A stretch of 37,462 nucleotides of DNA from an uncultured Clostridia bacterium (GCA_947632335.1 CANROX010000013.1:1-37462), one strand, 5' to 3'. Shown: positions 19,353 through 28,570, counted from the first letter of the stretch. Program-made: numbers and translations. The notes: a model not told the origin generated them from the sequence alone.

Positions 19353-19553
19353 TTATTTCATACCAAAACGCTTCTTAAATCTGTCAACGCGTCCGCCGGT
19401 ATCAACGAGCTTCTGCTTACCTGTAAAGAAAGGATGGCACTTAGAACAAATTTCAACACGGATATTTTCTTTAGTTGAACCTGTTTCAATAACATTACCA
19501 CAAGCACAAGTAATTGTTGTCTGCTTATAATCTGGATGTAAATTTTCCTTCAT
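19353..19553 (-). CDS. rpmE: 50S ribosomal protein L31 (zinc-containing form)
   Basis: A small protein of the large ribosomal subunit. The 66 residues match bacterial L31 throughout: MKENLHPDY at the start, [21 protein letters not shown] near the end. The four zinc-binding cysteines (C16, C18, C36, C39) are present, so it is the C+ form, not the zinc-independent paralogue. GAGGTG lies upstream of the ATG. It has its own promoter and a strong terminator, so it is monocistronic. Confidence 0.97.
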   Translation of the reverse strand: MKENLHPDYKQTTITCACGNVIETGSTKENIRVEICSKCHPFFTGKQKLVDTGGRVDRFKKRFGMK

Positions 19554-19595
19554 CTCAATTCACCTCTTTCGCTGAAACCGTAGATAACAGATTAG

Positions 19596-19624
19596 ATTAT
19601 ACAACATTTATTTCTAAAATGCAA
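19596..19624 (-). promoter_or_regulatory. Promoter of rpmE
   Basis: Minus-strand TTGCAT (19619-19624) and TATAAT (19596-19601) are 17 bp apart, about 43 bp before the rpmE start. Confidence 0.75.
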
Positions 19625-19648
19625 GTGTTTTCTGAAATTTTTTTATTC

Positions 19649-20485
19649 CTATCCGTTTGACTCAAGATAATCTATAAGTTCATTAAAGTTCAGTCCCAAT
19701 TTTCTTGCAATAAGAGCATTGTCCCTGCCAATATATCTCCATAAAGTATAGTCGCAGTCAATAGCCGTTACCTGTTCGCTTTCCTTTGTGTACCTCTGCA
19801 TAAAACCGTATTCAGCACCGTTTTTCATTAACCAGTCATACTCATATGTACTGTCAAATTTTTCTTTGTTGTCACAGTCAAATTCCACAAGAAGTCCCAG
19901 TTGTCTTTCGCTGTTACCGCTGTCGCATACCTTTCTGTTGGCAATAGATTCAGCTCTGACCTGTGTGTATTTTCCGGACTGCAAAAGGCTGTCTACATAC
20001 TGTGTATATGCCGTATGCTGGTTGTCAAAAGAAACATATCCCTCAATAATCTTTAGGTCAACACCATCCAGTTTTGCAGCATTAACCATTTTTTTAAGCT
20101 GATTTTCCATCATACTGCTTACCTTTATACCGTTAAAATCCACTGTGTCAGGCACAAACTTTCTGTCAAGAGGGTCTGCAACAGAAACAGTCCTGTAAAG
20201 GGTTTTCTGCTGTTCCGGTGATATGTAGTTTTCATTAACGGTAATGTCTGCCCCGTTCCCGTTTTTCCCCGTGGTATATGAGATATAACCCAGCATAAAT
20301 CCAACAGCAATAACTGCAATCATAACAAACGGCAAAATAATAAACAGCACTTTTGTAACTCTGCCCTTGCTTCGGGTAGTGTTATCACCGTAAACATATC
20401 CTCTGGTACTGGATGAATAGAAATCTTTTGGTTTAATTTTTATGGACTTGTCCATTCCGTGTTTTGCACTATTTTTTCCCTGCAA
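19649..20485 (-). CDS. Membrane-anchored VanY-like (M15B) protein, probably a pseudoenzyme
   Basis: A 278-residue protein with a cytoplasmic basic N terminus, one transmembrane helix (about 44-68) and an extracellular VanY-like D,D-carboxypeptidase domain (about 110-265). The fold is suggested by EGYVSFDNQ, the SExxxGLLVE stretch, DWLMKNGAEYGFMQRY and LWRYIG. The catalytic features are lost: SEH becomes SER (R194), the second ligand Asp is E201, and the EPWHxRYVG site reads DYTLWRYIG, so the Glu is D245 and the His is L248. It is therefore unlikely to be a zinc peptidase; a peptidoglycan-binding or regulatory role is a guess. The start is TTG at 20485 with GAGG 9 nt upstream; an ATG at 20455 is the alternative but has no good ribosome site. 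Confidence 0.75.
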   Translation of the reverse strand: MQGKNSAKHGMDKSIKIKPKDFYSSSTRGYVYGDNTTRSKGRVTKVLFIILPFVMIAVIAVGFMLGYISYTTGKNGNGADITVNENYISPEQQKTLYRTVSVADPLDRKFVPDTVDFNGIKVSSMMENQLKKMVNAAKLDGVDLKIIEGYVSFDNQHTAYTQYVDSLLQSGKYTQVRAESIANRKVCDSGNSERQLGLLVEFDCDNKEKFDSTYEYDWLMKNGAEYGFMQRYTKESEQVTAIDCDYTLWRYIGRDNALIARKLGLNFNELIDYLESNG

Positions 20486-20540
20486 AAAAGTTCACCTCAT
20501 AAAAGATAAAATATTGTTTTGCTATTATTCTATTATTGTG

Positions 20541-20572
20541 CTGCCGATTATTATGTCGATAATAATCGGCAG
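20541..20572 (-). terminator. Strong hairpin after thrS
   Basis: A perfect 14-bp stem (CTGCCGATTATTAT and ATAATAATCGGCAG) with a 4-nt loop starts 8 bp after the thrS stop. The minus-strand tail (CACAATAATAG) lacks a U run, so it may be a weak terminator or a stabiliser of the mRNA 3' end. Confidence 0.6.
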
Positions 20573-20580
20573 ACCCCAAA

Positions 20581-22521
20581 TTACTTAATTTCCTTAGAGT
20601 TAATTTCCTCAACAGCCTTGTCAATAAATTCTTCAACACTCATAGCTCCAAGGTCCCCCTCCTTGCGGTGGCGAACGGAAATACAGTTGTTTTCAATATC
20701 CCTGTCACCAACAAGAATCATATACGGTATCTTCTCCATCTGTGCTGAACGAATTTTATACCCGATTTTTTCGGAACGGTCGTCAACCTCAACTCTCATT
20801 CCCTTTTCTTCAAGGGCTTTCTTAACCTCATAAATATAGTCAAGATGTCTGTCTGCCACAGGCAACAGCTTAACCTGTACCGGGGCAAGCCACATTGGGA
20901 AAGCACCTGCATACTTTTCAATAAGGAGGGCAAGAGTTCTTTCATAACAGCCTATTGATGTACGGTGAATGATATATGGATTTTTCTTCTGTCCGTCCTT
21001 ATCAACATATTCCATACCAAACTTTTCAGCAAGAAATTGGTCAATCTGAATTGTAATAAGGGTATCCTCTTTGCCATACACATTTTTAATCTGAATATCC
21101 AGCTTAGGGCCGTAAAATGCAGCCTCACCCTTTCCGATTGTATATGGAATTTCAAGGTGGTCAAGAATTTTCTTCATTGCACCCTGGGCCTCGTCCCAAT
21201 CCTCCTGTGTACCAATGTACTTTTCTGTGTTTTCCGGGTCCCACTGGGAAAATCTGTACGATACATCATCAATAAGTCCAACTGTTTTAAGGGTATATTT
21301 TACAAGGTCAACACACTTTTTAAATTCATCTTCAAGCTGGTCCGGAGTACACATAAGATGACCCTCGGAGATTGTAAACTGACGAACTCTGATAAGACCA
21401 TGCATTTCGCCGGAAGCCTCATTTCTGAAAAGCGTAGATGTTTCGTTATATCGGATTGGCAAATCCCTGTAAGAACGCTGACGGTTAAGATAGGCTTGAT
21501 ACTGAAAAGGACAGGTCATTGGACGCAGAGCAAATACTTCGTCGTCCTTTTCTTCGTCCCCAAGTACAAACATACCGTCCTTGTAGTGGTCCCAGTGACC
21601 GGAAATCTTGTAAAGGTCGGACTTTGCCATAAGAGGCGTCTTAGTCAGCTGCCAGCCCCTCTTCTGCTCCTCATCTTCAATCCAGCGCTGTAAAAGCTGT
21701 ACAACCCTTGCGCCCTTTGGAAGAAGTACAGGCAGACCCTGTCCGATACAGTCAGCTGTTGTAAAGAGTTCAAGCTCTCGTCCCAGCTTGTTGTGGTCAC
21801 GGAGCTTTGCCTCCTCTAACTTCTGTAAATATTCCTCCAACATAGCGGCTTTCGGGAAAGCTATACCGTAAACTCTGCAAAGCTGGGCATTGTTTGAGTC
21901 GCCCCTCCAGTAAGCTCCGGTACAGTTTGTAAGGGCAATAGCCTTGAGGGCAGATACATTCATAAGGTGAGGGCCTGCACACAGGTCTACAAATTCACCC
22001 TGCCTATAGAAAGAGATAGGCTCATTCTTGTCTGCATGCTCCCTGCAAAGCTCAACCTTGTAGGGTTCGTTCATTTCCTCCAGCATTGTAATAGCCTCTG
22101 TCGGGGAAAGTTCAAATCTTTCAAGCTCTGTCTTGTCCTTTACAATTTTTTTCATTTCAGCCGTAATCTTATCTAAATCCTCCCGTGAGAAGGGCTTTTC
22201 AACATAAAAATCATAGTAAAAACCATTATCAATAGCCGGACCAATAGCACATTTGGCATTTGGATAAAGCCTTTTTACCGCCTGTGCAAGGACATGGGAG
22301 GCCGTGTGCCAAAACGCCTTTTTTCCGTCAACATCATCAAATGTAAGGAACTCTAACTCGCAGTCCTCTTCGATGGGGGTACGCAAATCCATAACTTTAC
22401 CATCTATCCTACAGGCGCATACCTGCTTAAAAAATCCGCCGCCAAAGCTTTTAACAATCTGGTAGGGTGTAGTACCCTTTTCAAATTCCTTTTTATCGTT
22501 TCTTAAAGCTACATTAATCAT
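20581..22521 (-). CDS. thrS: Threonyl-tRNA synthetase
   Basis: Charges tRNA-Thr; a cytoplasmic class II synthetase with an editing domain. The 646 residues run: TGS domain (1-62), editing domain with the HTASHVLAQA motif (about 74-78) and the AGPHL segment, catalytic core with motif 2 (FRNEASGEMHGLIRVRQFT) and motif 3 region (IHRTSIGCYERTLALLIE), and an anticodon-binding domain (about 540-640). MWLAPVQVKLLPV marks its start. The gene is monocistronic behind a T-box leader, so it is induced when tRNA-Thr is uncharged. Confidence 0.97.
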   Translation of the reverse strand: MINVALRNDKKEFEKGTTPYQIVKSFGGGFFKQVCACRIDGKVMDLRTPIEEDCELEFLTFDDVDGKKAFWHTASHVLAQAVKRLYPNAKCAIGPAIDNGFYYDFYVEKPFSREDLDKITAEMKKIVKDKTELERFELSPTEAITMLEEMNEPYKVELCREHADKNEPISFYRQGEFVDLCAGPHLMNVSALKAIALTNCTGAYWRGDSNNAQLCRVYGIAFPKAAMLEEYLQKLEEAKLRDHNKLGRELELFTTADCIGQGLPVLLPKGARVVQLLQRWIEDEEQKRGWQLTKTPLMAKSDLYKISGHWDHYKDGMFVLGDEEKDDEVFALRPMTCPFQYQAYLNRQRSYRDLPIRYNETSTLFRNEASGEMHGLIRVRQFTISEGHLMCTPDQLEDEFKKCVDLVKYTLKTVGLIDDVSYRFSQWDPENTEKYIGTQEDWDEAQGAMKKILDHLEIPYTIGKGEAAFYGPKLDIQIKNVYGKEDTLITIQIDQFLAEKFGMEYVDKDGQKKNPYIIHRTSIGCYERTLALLIEKYAGAFPMWLAPVQVKLLPVADRHLDYIYEVKKALEEKGMRVEVDDRSEKIGYKIRSAQMEKIPYMILVGDRDIENNCISVRHRKEGDLGAMSVEEFIDKAVEEINSKEIK

Positions 22522-22538
22522 ATTTCTGCCTCTTTTCT

Positions 22539-22798
22539 AAAAAATAAAAGTCCCAATATTCCGTAAAGGAATATTGGGACGATAATAACAATTTCGTGGT
22601 TCCACCCAAGTTTGGCACATAAAGTGCCCTCAAAAAACTTATAACGGAGTTACCCGCCATGCCATTTCCTGCACAGACTCCAAGGTAGTAACCGGTAGTT
22701 CCTGCCTGCCCCGTTCACAGCAAAGGGAGCTCTCTGTAGGTGGTAAACTATCAGCCGTGTCCTTATCAACGCTAATTATAAATGAAAATTTCAGATTT
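22539..22798 (-). promoter_or_regulatory. T-box leader of thrS
   Basis: A tRNA-sensing leader of about 260 nt that fills the 22522-22867 gap. Read on the minus strand, it has the AGAGAG bulge region and GCTGTGAACGGGG distal arm of stem I, then the T-box sequence TGGAACCACG (22595-22604). A terminator follows, made of a 13-bp stem (GTCCCAATATTCC and its complement, 22550-22580) with a U-rich tail. The specifier is probably a Thr ACN codon in the GGTTACTACC stretch, but I could not fix it by folding. It is preceded by a near-consensus promoter. Confidence 0.9.
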
Positions 22799-22804
22799 GT
22801 AATA

Positions 22805-22833
22805 ATTCTAACATTTTAAAAATACAATGTCAA
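22805..22833 (-). promoter_or_regulatory. Promoter of the thrS T-box transcript
   Basis: Minus-strand TTGACA (22828-22833) and TAGAAT (22805-22810) have a 17-bp spacer. Initiation near 22798 gives the whole T-box leader. Confidence 0.8.
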
Positions 22834-22867
22834 TTAAAAAATTTAATTTTTCAGATTTTTCTGTTGT

Positions 22868-23938
22868 CTATTCCTCTAAATCATTATGAGTATTTTCTAG
22901 AATAAAGTCGTCATACTGGCTTTCTTCAATGCTGTCAACATCGAAATATGGCCTATTGTCCACATTAGCATTTTCTTTATTATCAATAATATACCCTAAA
23001 TCAAAATCACTAACTCTGTCCTCTTTCTCATCAGGCATATTATTGCCCTGATTTTCATAAGAGTCGAACTCATGATTTTTTTGCTTATCCAAAGGAAGTC
23101 GGGATTTTCTTTCTGCCTCAACAATCTCTACTTCATCTTCTAAGTATGAAAACTTTGTAACTTCAACCATAAACAGCAAAGCGTACGAGGCAAAGAAAAG
23201 ATATTCCACTGCCTTTATAATTTCAATATAATATCCCTCAGTATAACCATAGAACACTATATTAATCACTGCTGAAACTAAATATGCAAACACAAGGGCA
23301 ACTAAGGGAAGTCCAAATAGCATACAGGATTTTATGGGATTTTTTATTTTCTGCATACTGATAACTGAAATCGCAGAAAAAAGAAACATTGTAAGGAAAA
23401 TATAAATAAACAGTTCAAGTATGTCTATGGATAGAACCGTCCTTGTGCTGTTGGATACAAAAGAGTTGAAGAGCCTTACACCGCACCAAAATGGTATTGT
23501 AAGCATAAAAAGAGAAAGTTTGTCTGTGGGATTTTTCCCGCTAATGTGCAGCCAACTCAGCATAAATAGGGCAGCTGACGCCAGACAGGAAAATACAATA
23601 TCCACAACCATAAGTCCAAATTGTTTATAAACGAAAATTTCAGGAAGATAACACCCTATATCAACCACCAATACAAAGGCCGTCAAAAGAACCGTTATGC
23701 CCGCCACACTATTACTTTTATGATTATATACAGGCAAAGTCTTTTTGTTAGCTTTGGCCATAATAAAAAGCAATGCAAACATAAGAATTACAATTCCCGC
23801 TGTTGCATAGGATGCATAAACGCTGTTCTTTTCCCAAAATGCATCATCAGAAAACTCAATGCACTTCTGATAAATCCTTGCAGCTGTTATAAATAATACA
23901 GCAGGTATCAAAGTGTACCACATTTTCTTCATTTTCAT
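22868..23938 (-). CDS. Multi-spanning membrane protein of unknown function with an acidic tail
   Basis: I do not recognise a family. The 356 residues contain about eight hydrophobic helices (residues roughly 8-22, 43-60, 79-100, 108-130, 143-160, 172-195, 207-230 and 240-262). They are followed by a hydrophilic, strongly acidic C-terminal tail of about 90 residues (YLEDEVEIVEAERK onward, ending NTHNDLEE) that is probably cytoplasmic and disordered. AGAGGG sits 7 nt before the ATG. It starts 20 bp after the dacF-type gene and is likely co-transcribed with it, which hints at a cell-envelope setting. No catalytic motif is evident. Confidence 0.8.
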   Translation of the reverse strand: MKMKKMWYTLIPAVLFITAARIYQKCIEFSDDAFWEKNSVYASYATAGIVILMFALLFIMAKANKKTLPVYNHKSNSVAGITVLLTAFVLVVDIGCYLPEIFVYKQFGLMVVDIVFSCLASAALFMLSWLHISGKNPTDKLSLFMLTIPFWCGVRLFNSFVSNSTRTVLSIDILELFIYIFLTMFLFSAISVISMQKIKNPIKSCMLFGLPLVALVFAYLVSAVINIVFYGYTEGYYIEIIKAVEYLFFASYALLFMVEVTKFSYLEDEVEIVEAERKSRLPLDKQKNHEFDSYENQGNNMPDEKEDRVSDFDLGYIIDNKENANVDNRPYFDVDSIEESQYDDFILENTHNDLEE

Positions 23939-23958
23939 TATTTTACCCTCTTAAAAAA

Positions 23959-25332
23959 TTACATATGTCGGTAATGCTTAACTTGTTTTCTTCTTATCTT
24001 TTTGTTCCTGTTGTGTCTGACAACAACAAATAGATAGACAGCAAAGAGAATTACAACAATCACTGCCGCTGTAATAAAATAGATTGAAGTAAATACATTT
24101 TTCAGTAAGTCAAGCACATACAAAAGCTGACTTCTGTCTATACTTTCATCGGCAACAAGATTAAAAGTAGACACCTCTCTGCCCTTGTAATAAACTGTAG
24201 CAGTACCAACATAGTCGCCCTCCTTTACAGGAGCGTCAATACTTTTGGGCACATTTGTTTTTATGGTAATATCCTCATCTTTAATGCTTTCAGGAAGAAG
24301 TACGCTGAAATCTTCCTCTGCACAAAGCTGAATTGAATTTTTTTCCCAGGAAAGGTCAACCTTTTCTTCGCATACAGGAGTTTCCCTTGTAACAATGGGC
24401 CTTAGAGTAATAGATGTAAGAGCCCAGCGGAAAAGGTCTGATGCATCTGTCATTGTGTAGTAATCAAGAATACCCTTTTCCTCATCATAGGGAGCGTGCA
24501 TAAGTACAGCCATATAGCTGTAGCCGTCGGCAACAGCAGTGGTTACAAGACATCTTCCGGCCTCGTCAGTAGTACCCGTTTTTATACCCTTTGCGTACTG
24601 ATAGTAGTACTCGCTGTTTGTAGGGTCAATAATGTGGTTAGTTGTGCTATAGTATGTATCACCAATATAGTAACCAACGGAGTTTGAAATATCCGAAAAC
24701 TGAGGAAGTGAAAGTGCATAATTTGTAATCTTATACATATCCCTTGCAGTCGTATAATGGTCTTTGTCCTGTAATCCGTGGGGGTTGACGAAGTGAGTAT
24801 TTTCACACCCAAGCTCCTTGGCCTTTTCATTCATCATATCAACAAAACCCTTAACGCCTTTGTCGCCGCCCACATAATCGGCCAGTACAAGGGCAGCGTC
24901 ATTACCGGAGGAAATCATAAGACATTCCAAAAGCTCCTTAACAGTAAGACTTTTATTAATATTGTCATATACAGCGGAAAGGGAACTTCCTGTACCCTCA
25001 AGAGATTTTAAAGCCTTTTCCTTAATTTTAATTTTCTTATTCAGGTTGTCAATATGTTCAACTGCAATAATATAGGTCATAATTTTTGTAAGGGAGGCAG
25101 GATAGCGCTTTACATCAGCATTCTTGCTGTAGACCGTAACACCTGTATCAAGGTTTACAAGAAGAATTGTGTCGGATTTGGTCTTTACCTTACATCCAAA
25201 GTCCAGGTCGTCAAAGGTATTGCTCTGTTGGGAATGAGTTACTTTTACCGCTCCTGCATTAAAAGTAATCATCGTTACTGCTGTAAAAATAATTAAAAAT
25301 ATAGAAATTATTGAAAAAAATCTTTTTTTCAT
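23959..25332 (-). CDS. dacF: D-alanyl-D-alanine carboxypeptidase (DacF/PBP5-type, S11)
   Basis: Trims the terminal D-Ala from peptidoglycan pentapeptides at the outer membrane face. The 457 residues include a signal peptide (1-28), the S11 domain with SLTK (S80-K83), SGN (142-144) and KTGTT (251-255), all three penicillin-binding motifs intact, then a PBP5-like beta domain (about 330-400), and a C-terminal hydrophobic anchor (about 415-440) followed by a very basic tail. The gene symbol is by family resemblance; dacA, dacB and dacF are not separable from one sequence. It is divergent from a metallophosphoesterase and followed at 20 bp by an unknown membrane protein. Confidence 0.93.
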   Translation of the reverse strand: MKKRFFSIISIFLIIFTAVTMITFNAGAVKVTHSQQSNTFDDLDFGCKVKTKSDTILLVNLDTGVTVYSKNADVKRYPASLTKIMTYIIAVEHIDNLNKKIKIKEKALKSLEGTGSSLSAVYDNINKSLTVKELLECLMISSGNDAALVLADYVGGDKGVKGFVDMMNEKAKELGCENTHFVNPHGLQDKDHYTTARDMYKITNYALSLPQFSDISNSVGYYIGDTYYSTTNHIIDPTNSEYYYQYAKGIKTGTTDEAGRCLVTTAVADGYSYMAVLMHAPYDEEKGILDYYTMTDASDLFRWALTSITLRPIVTRETPVCEEKVDLSWEKNSIQLCAEEDFSVLLPESIKDEDITIKTNVPKSIDAPVKEGDYVGTATVYYKGREVSTFNLVADESIDRSQLLYVLDLLKNVFTSIYFITAAVIVVILFAVYLFVVVRHNRNKKIRRKQVKHYRHM

Positions 25333-25378
25333 AGAAAATTTACCTCTTATGTGTTATATTATTTAATGTCTAAGTTTT

Positions 25379-25407
25379 ATAATACTACAAACTCAACTTA
25401 CTTTCAA
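25379..25407 (-). promoter_or_regulatory. Promoter of the carboxypeptidase operon
   Basis: Minus-strand TTGAAA (25402-25407) and TATTAT (25379-25384) are separated by 17 bp, about 47 bp upstream of the start codon. Confidence 0.65.
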
Positions 25408-25436
25408 TTAATTTTATAAAAATTATAGGTGATTTT

Positions 25437-26123
25437 TTGATTTACATAACTGGTGATAAACACGGAGACATATCATACTTTAAGCACAGGCGAATGAAAC
25501 AGGTCAAAAAGGGCGACTATGTTATTATAGCAGGGGACTTTGGATTTTTCTGGAATAATACGGTGCAGGAAAAAGAAAATCTTGAATTTCTTAAAAGCCA
25601 ACCCTACAACATTCTCTTTGTTGACGGAACTCATGAAAATTTTGACATACTGGAAAAATATCCTGTTGTGCCGTATTTCGGAGCAAAAGCAAGAAGAATA
25701 GCGAACAATATCTATCACCTTATGCGTGGACAGGTTTACATAATAGAAAAGAAAGGCATTTTCACATTTGGCGGCGGAATAAGCAGAGATTTACAGAAAA
25801 TGCTGGATATTAGTATGTGGTTTGAAAGGGAGCTTCCTACAAAAGAGGAGTTTACGGAAGGCGCAAAACAGCTAAACGCCTACGGCAGCAGGATAGATTA
25901 CATAATCACCCACGAACCTCCCGCAAGAATAAAGGGTATAATCAGTCCCGCATTAAAGCCTAACCCCGTTAATACATATCTTGACCAAATAGCCTCTCAA
26001 ATAAATTTTGACAAATGGTTTTTTGGCTCAATGCACCTTGATGAGGAAATTAAGGAGGGTTATTTTGCTGTATTTAATCAGCTTCTCCCCGTAAATAAAA
26101 AAGAAAAACCAAGACAGTTCTAA
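25437..26123 (+). CDS. Calcineurin-like metallophosphoesterase
   Basis: A cytoplasmic phosphoesterase with an unknown substrate. The 228 residues carry the dinuclear-metal motifs in order: GDKHGD (6-11), AGDFG, a DGTHENFD block in place of the usual GNHE, THEPPA and GSMHLD. This variant occurs in a subgroup of short bacterial and phage phosphoesterases. The start is TTG at 25437, preceded by AGGTGA at about 6 nt; it puts the first metal motif at the usual distance, and there is no ATG nearby. It is monocistronic, transcribed away from the carboxypeptidase gene, and ends in a terminator shared with the convergent small membrane protein. Confidence 0.88.
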   Translation: MIYITGDKHGDISYFKHRRMKQVKKGDYVIIAGDFGFFWNNTVQEKENLEFLKSQPYNILFVDGTHENFDILEKYPVVPYFGAKARRIANNIYHLMRGQVYIIEKKGIFTFGGGISRDLQKMLDISMWFERELPTKEEFTEGAKQLNAYGSRIDYIITHEPPARIKGIISPALKPNPVNTYLDQIASQINFDKWFFGSMHLDEEIKEGYFAVFNQLLPVNKKEKPRQF

Positions 26124-26152
26124 AAAAGCTGATGCAGTTTGCATCAGCTTTT
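26124..26152. terminator. Bidirectional terminator between convergent genes
   Basis: A perfect 13-bp stem (AAAAGCTGATGCA, loop GTT, TGCATCAGCTTTT) starts at the base after one stop codon and ends inside the other, at 26151-26153. Both strands have U-rich ends. Confidence 0.9.
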
Positions 26153-26471
26153 AATCTTTAAAAATAGGCTTAACCCTTTTTCTTGTTTCCTCATCCACTT
26201 TATATTTATTTTTCTTAAACCTGCCCTTGAGGGTGGTGAAAAAAAGCACAAGGGCAAAGAAAAATAATATGCCTGCGGGTAACCAATTTCCAAAAAAGGC
26301 AAATCCAATACTGCAAATTATAAGCACAGTAATAACAAGAACAGTAACGACGCTTACAGTACTTTTACCCGTATTGCCGTATACATCGTTATACTGATTA
26401 ACCTTTGCCAAATCAGGCCTGTTATCGAGTATTTTCTTTTCCCCTTTTAAATTATTTTCACTTTTGCTCAT
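26151..26471 (-). CDS. Small two-helix membrane protein of unknown function
   Basis: A 106-residue protein with a hydrophilic N-terminal part (1-38), two hydrophobic helices (about 40-61 and 65-83) and a basic C-terminal tail. No known domain is recognised. AGGGGG lies 9 nt before the ATG. It starts 19 bp after recG and is probably the last gene of that operon, which gives no clear hint of function. Confidence 0.75.
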   Translation of the reverse strand: MSKSENNLKGEKKILDNRPDLAKVNQYNDVYGNTGKSTVSVVTVLVITVLIICSIGFAFFGNWLPAGILFFFALVLFFTTLKGRFKKNKYKVDEETRKRVKPIFKD

Positions 26472-26490
26472 ATGTATAATCCCCCTAAAC

Positions 26491-28548
26491 TCAATTAAGA
26501 TTTTCTCCTCCTGCTTTGCTGAAAAGTCTTTTAATCTCTGACCTTATACCTTTGTATTCGTCACCGTTTAGGTTCGGTGATTTCCTTAGGATTTCCTCAA
26601 CGCAGCCTTGTGTCTCGGCTATAATCTCTGCATTTGAAAAGTCAGCAATTTTCATTTCGGGAATACCGTGCTGTTTCTCTCCGAAGAAATCCCCTGGGCC
26701 TCTGAGTCTTAAATCTTCATCGGCAATTTCAAAGCCGTTAGAAGTGCGTTTCATAGTTTCCAGCCTCCTTACAGTTTCCTCCGTTTTGTGGTCTGAAACA
26801 AGTATGCAGTAGCTTTTTTCACTTCCTCTGCCCACTCTGCCCCTTAGCTGGTGCAGTTGAGAAAGTCCAAATCTCTCTGCGTTTTCTATCATTATAATGT
26901 TTGCATTGGGCACATCAACCCCAACCTCTATTACTGTTGTGGATACAAGTATTTTTATTTCTCCTTGAGAAAATTCTTTCATTATCCTTTCCTTGTCACA
27001 GGACTTCATTTTTCCATGGAGCACACCCATAGGAATATTTTTAAAATCCTTGTTCCTCCTAAGTTTGTTTGCATATTCCTGGGCAGACAGCAACCCTTCA
27101 GGGGAGTTTTCCCCCTCCTCAACCAAAGGACACACAATATAGCACTGTCCGCCCTGAAGAATGTTTTTCTTAATAAAACCAAGGGCTCTTGCCCTTATTG
27201 TGCTGTCAATTAAAAGGGTGTCAACCTTTTGCCTTCCCGGAGGCAGTTCATCAATTACAGAAATATCCAGGTCACCGTAAATAATTAGTCCCAGAGTTCT
27301 GGGTATGGGGGTTGCACTCATAACCATTAAATGGGGGTGTTCCCCCTTGGAAAGCAAGGACGCCCTTTGTTCCACGCCAAAACGGTGCTGTTCGTCAGTA
27401 ATGGCAAGAGCAAGTGCCTTAAATTCCGTATCCTCCGTAATAAGTGCGTGAGTGCCTATGATAAGGTCAATGTCACCCTCTTTTATCCTTTCACGGATTA
27501 GTTTTTTGTTCTTTGGAGTGAGGGAACCTGTAAGAAGTTCTACTTTAATCCCCGTACCCTCCAACAGCTTTGATATGGAGGCAAAATGCTGTTGAGCCAA
27601 AATTTCCGTAGGAACCATAAATGCCGCCTGATAGCCGTTTTTTATAACAGTATGGCTTACAGCACAGGCAACAGCGGTTTTGCCTGAACCCACATCACCT
27701 TGAATAAGACGGTTCATAGGAGATTTTTTGTTTATCATATCATTTAAGCAGTCGTTAACACACTTTCTCTGTGCATTTGTAAACTCAAATGGCAAAAGAG
27801 ATATAAAATCATTAATATAATTCTTTTTAAGAATTATACCGTTTTCCTCCCTCCTGCCCTGTTTAAGAAACCTAAGTCCCAGATTAAGAATAAGAAGTTC
27901 CTCAAAAATTAATCTCCTTCTTGCCATAAACAGTTCATCATTGTCGGCAGGAATATGTATTTTTCTAAGGGAAAAATCAAGCCCCTGTAGATTGTACCTG
28001 TCCCTCACCCATTGTGGCAAAGGGTCATTTATTTTTTCCGGCAACATATCCAAAGCCTTGCAAACGGCGTCCTGAACAACCCTATTTGCAAGTCCTGCTG
28101 TAAGGTGATACCTTGGATACATGGCTACACCGTCAGCCATAGTTTTAAATGTAGGGGCAATCATTTGAAGTCCCCTTAAAGTGCGGGTTATTTTTCCATA
28201 AAAGAAATATTCCGTGTTGGTACGAATCATTTGGCTTATGTATTTGTTGTTAAAATAAATAAGGGTAACAGCACCGCTTTCATCATACGCCATAGTTTTA
28301 CAGATAAGTTTTCCATTTCCCTTGCCATAGTTTACACTAAAGGGTGAGGATATTTGTGCTCTAATACAGACATATTCTTTCTCCGAGGCGTCTGCAATAG
28401 GAGTAATCTTACTCCAGTCCTCATATGCCTTGGGATAGTAACGGATTAAATCCCCAACAGAATATATACCCAAATTATGGAACTGCTCTGCTCTTTTAGC
28501 ACCTATGCCTTTCAAATCTTCAATTTTCTTTTTAAAAAGACTTGCCAT
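26491..28548 (-). CDS. recG: ATP-dependent DNA helicase RecG
   Basis: A branch-migrating helicase that rewinds stalled forks and acts on Holliday junctions. The 685 residues have the N-terminal wedge/OB domain (about 1-230), then superfamily-2 motifs: GDVGSGKT (Walker A), TDEQHRFG (motif II with DEQH), MSATPIPRTL (motif III), STTVIEVGVDVPNA, and QLRGRVGRG (motif VI). The C-terminal end has DLRLRGPGDFFGEKQHG. GAGGG sits 5 nt before the ATG. It follows fakA, from which it is separated by a hairpin terminator (28571-28596); fakA-recG adjacency is common in Firmicutes. Confidence 0.96.
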   Translation of the reverse strand: MASLFKKKIEDLKGIGAKRAEQFHNLGIYSVGDLIRYYPKAYEDWSKITPIADASEKEYVCIRAQISSPFSVNYGKGNGKLICKTMAYDESGAVTLIYFNNKYISQMIRTNTEYFFYGKITRTLRGLQMIAPTFKTMADGVAMYPRYHLTAGLANRVVQDAVCKALDMLPEKINDPLPQWVRDRYNLQGLDFSLRKIHIPADNDELFMARRRLIFEELLILNLGLRFLKQGRREENGIILKKNYINDFISLLPFEFTNAQRKCVNDCLNDMINKKSPMNRLIQGDVGSGKTAVACAVSHTVIKNGYQAAFMVPTEILAQQHFASISKLLEGTGIKVELLTGSLTPKNKKLIRERIKEGDIDLIIGTHALITEDTEFKALALAITDEQHRFGVEQRASLLSKGEHPHLMVMSATPIPRTLGLIIYGDLDISVIDELPPGRQKVDTLLIDSTIRARALGFIKKNILQGGQCYIVCPLVEEGENSPEGLLSAQEYANKLRRNKDFKNIPMGVLHGKMKSCDKERIMKEFSQGEIKILVSTTVIEVGVDVPNANIIMIENAERFGLSQLHQLRGRVGRGSEKSYCILVSDHKTEETVRRLETMKRTSNGFEIADEDLRLRGPGDFFGEKQHGIPEMKIADFSNAEIIAETQGCVEEILRKSPNLNGDEYKGIRSEIKRLFSKAGGENLN

Positions 28549-28570
28549 AATTTCCCTCTTAATGTTTACA

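Noticed and set aside
20965..21693. 242-residue plus-strand frame opposite thrS
   Set aside because: It is the antisense shadow of a strongly conserved gene, with no ribosome site and no recognisable domain.
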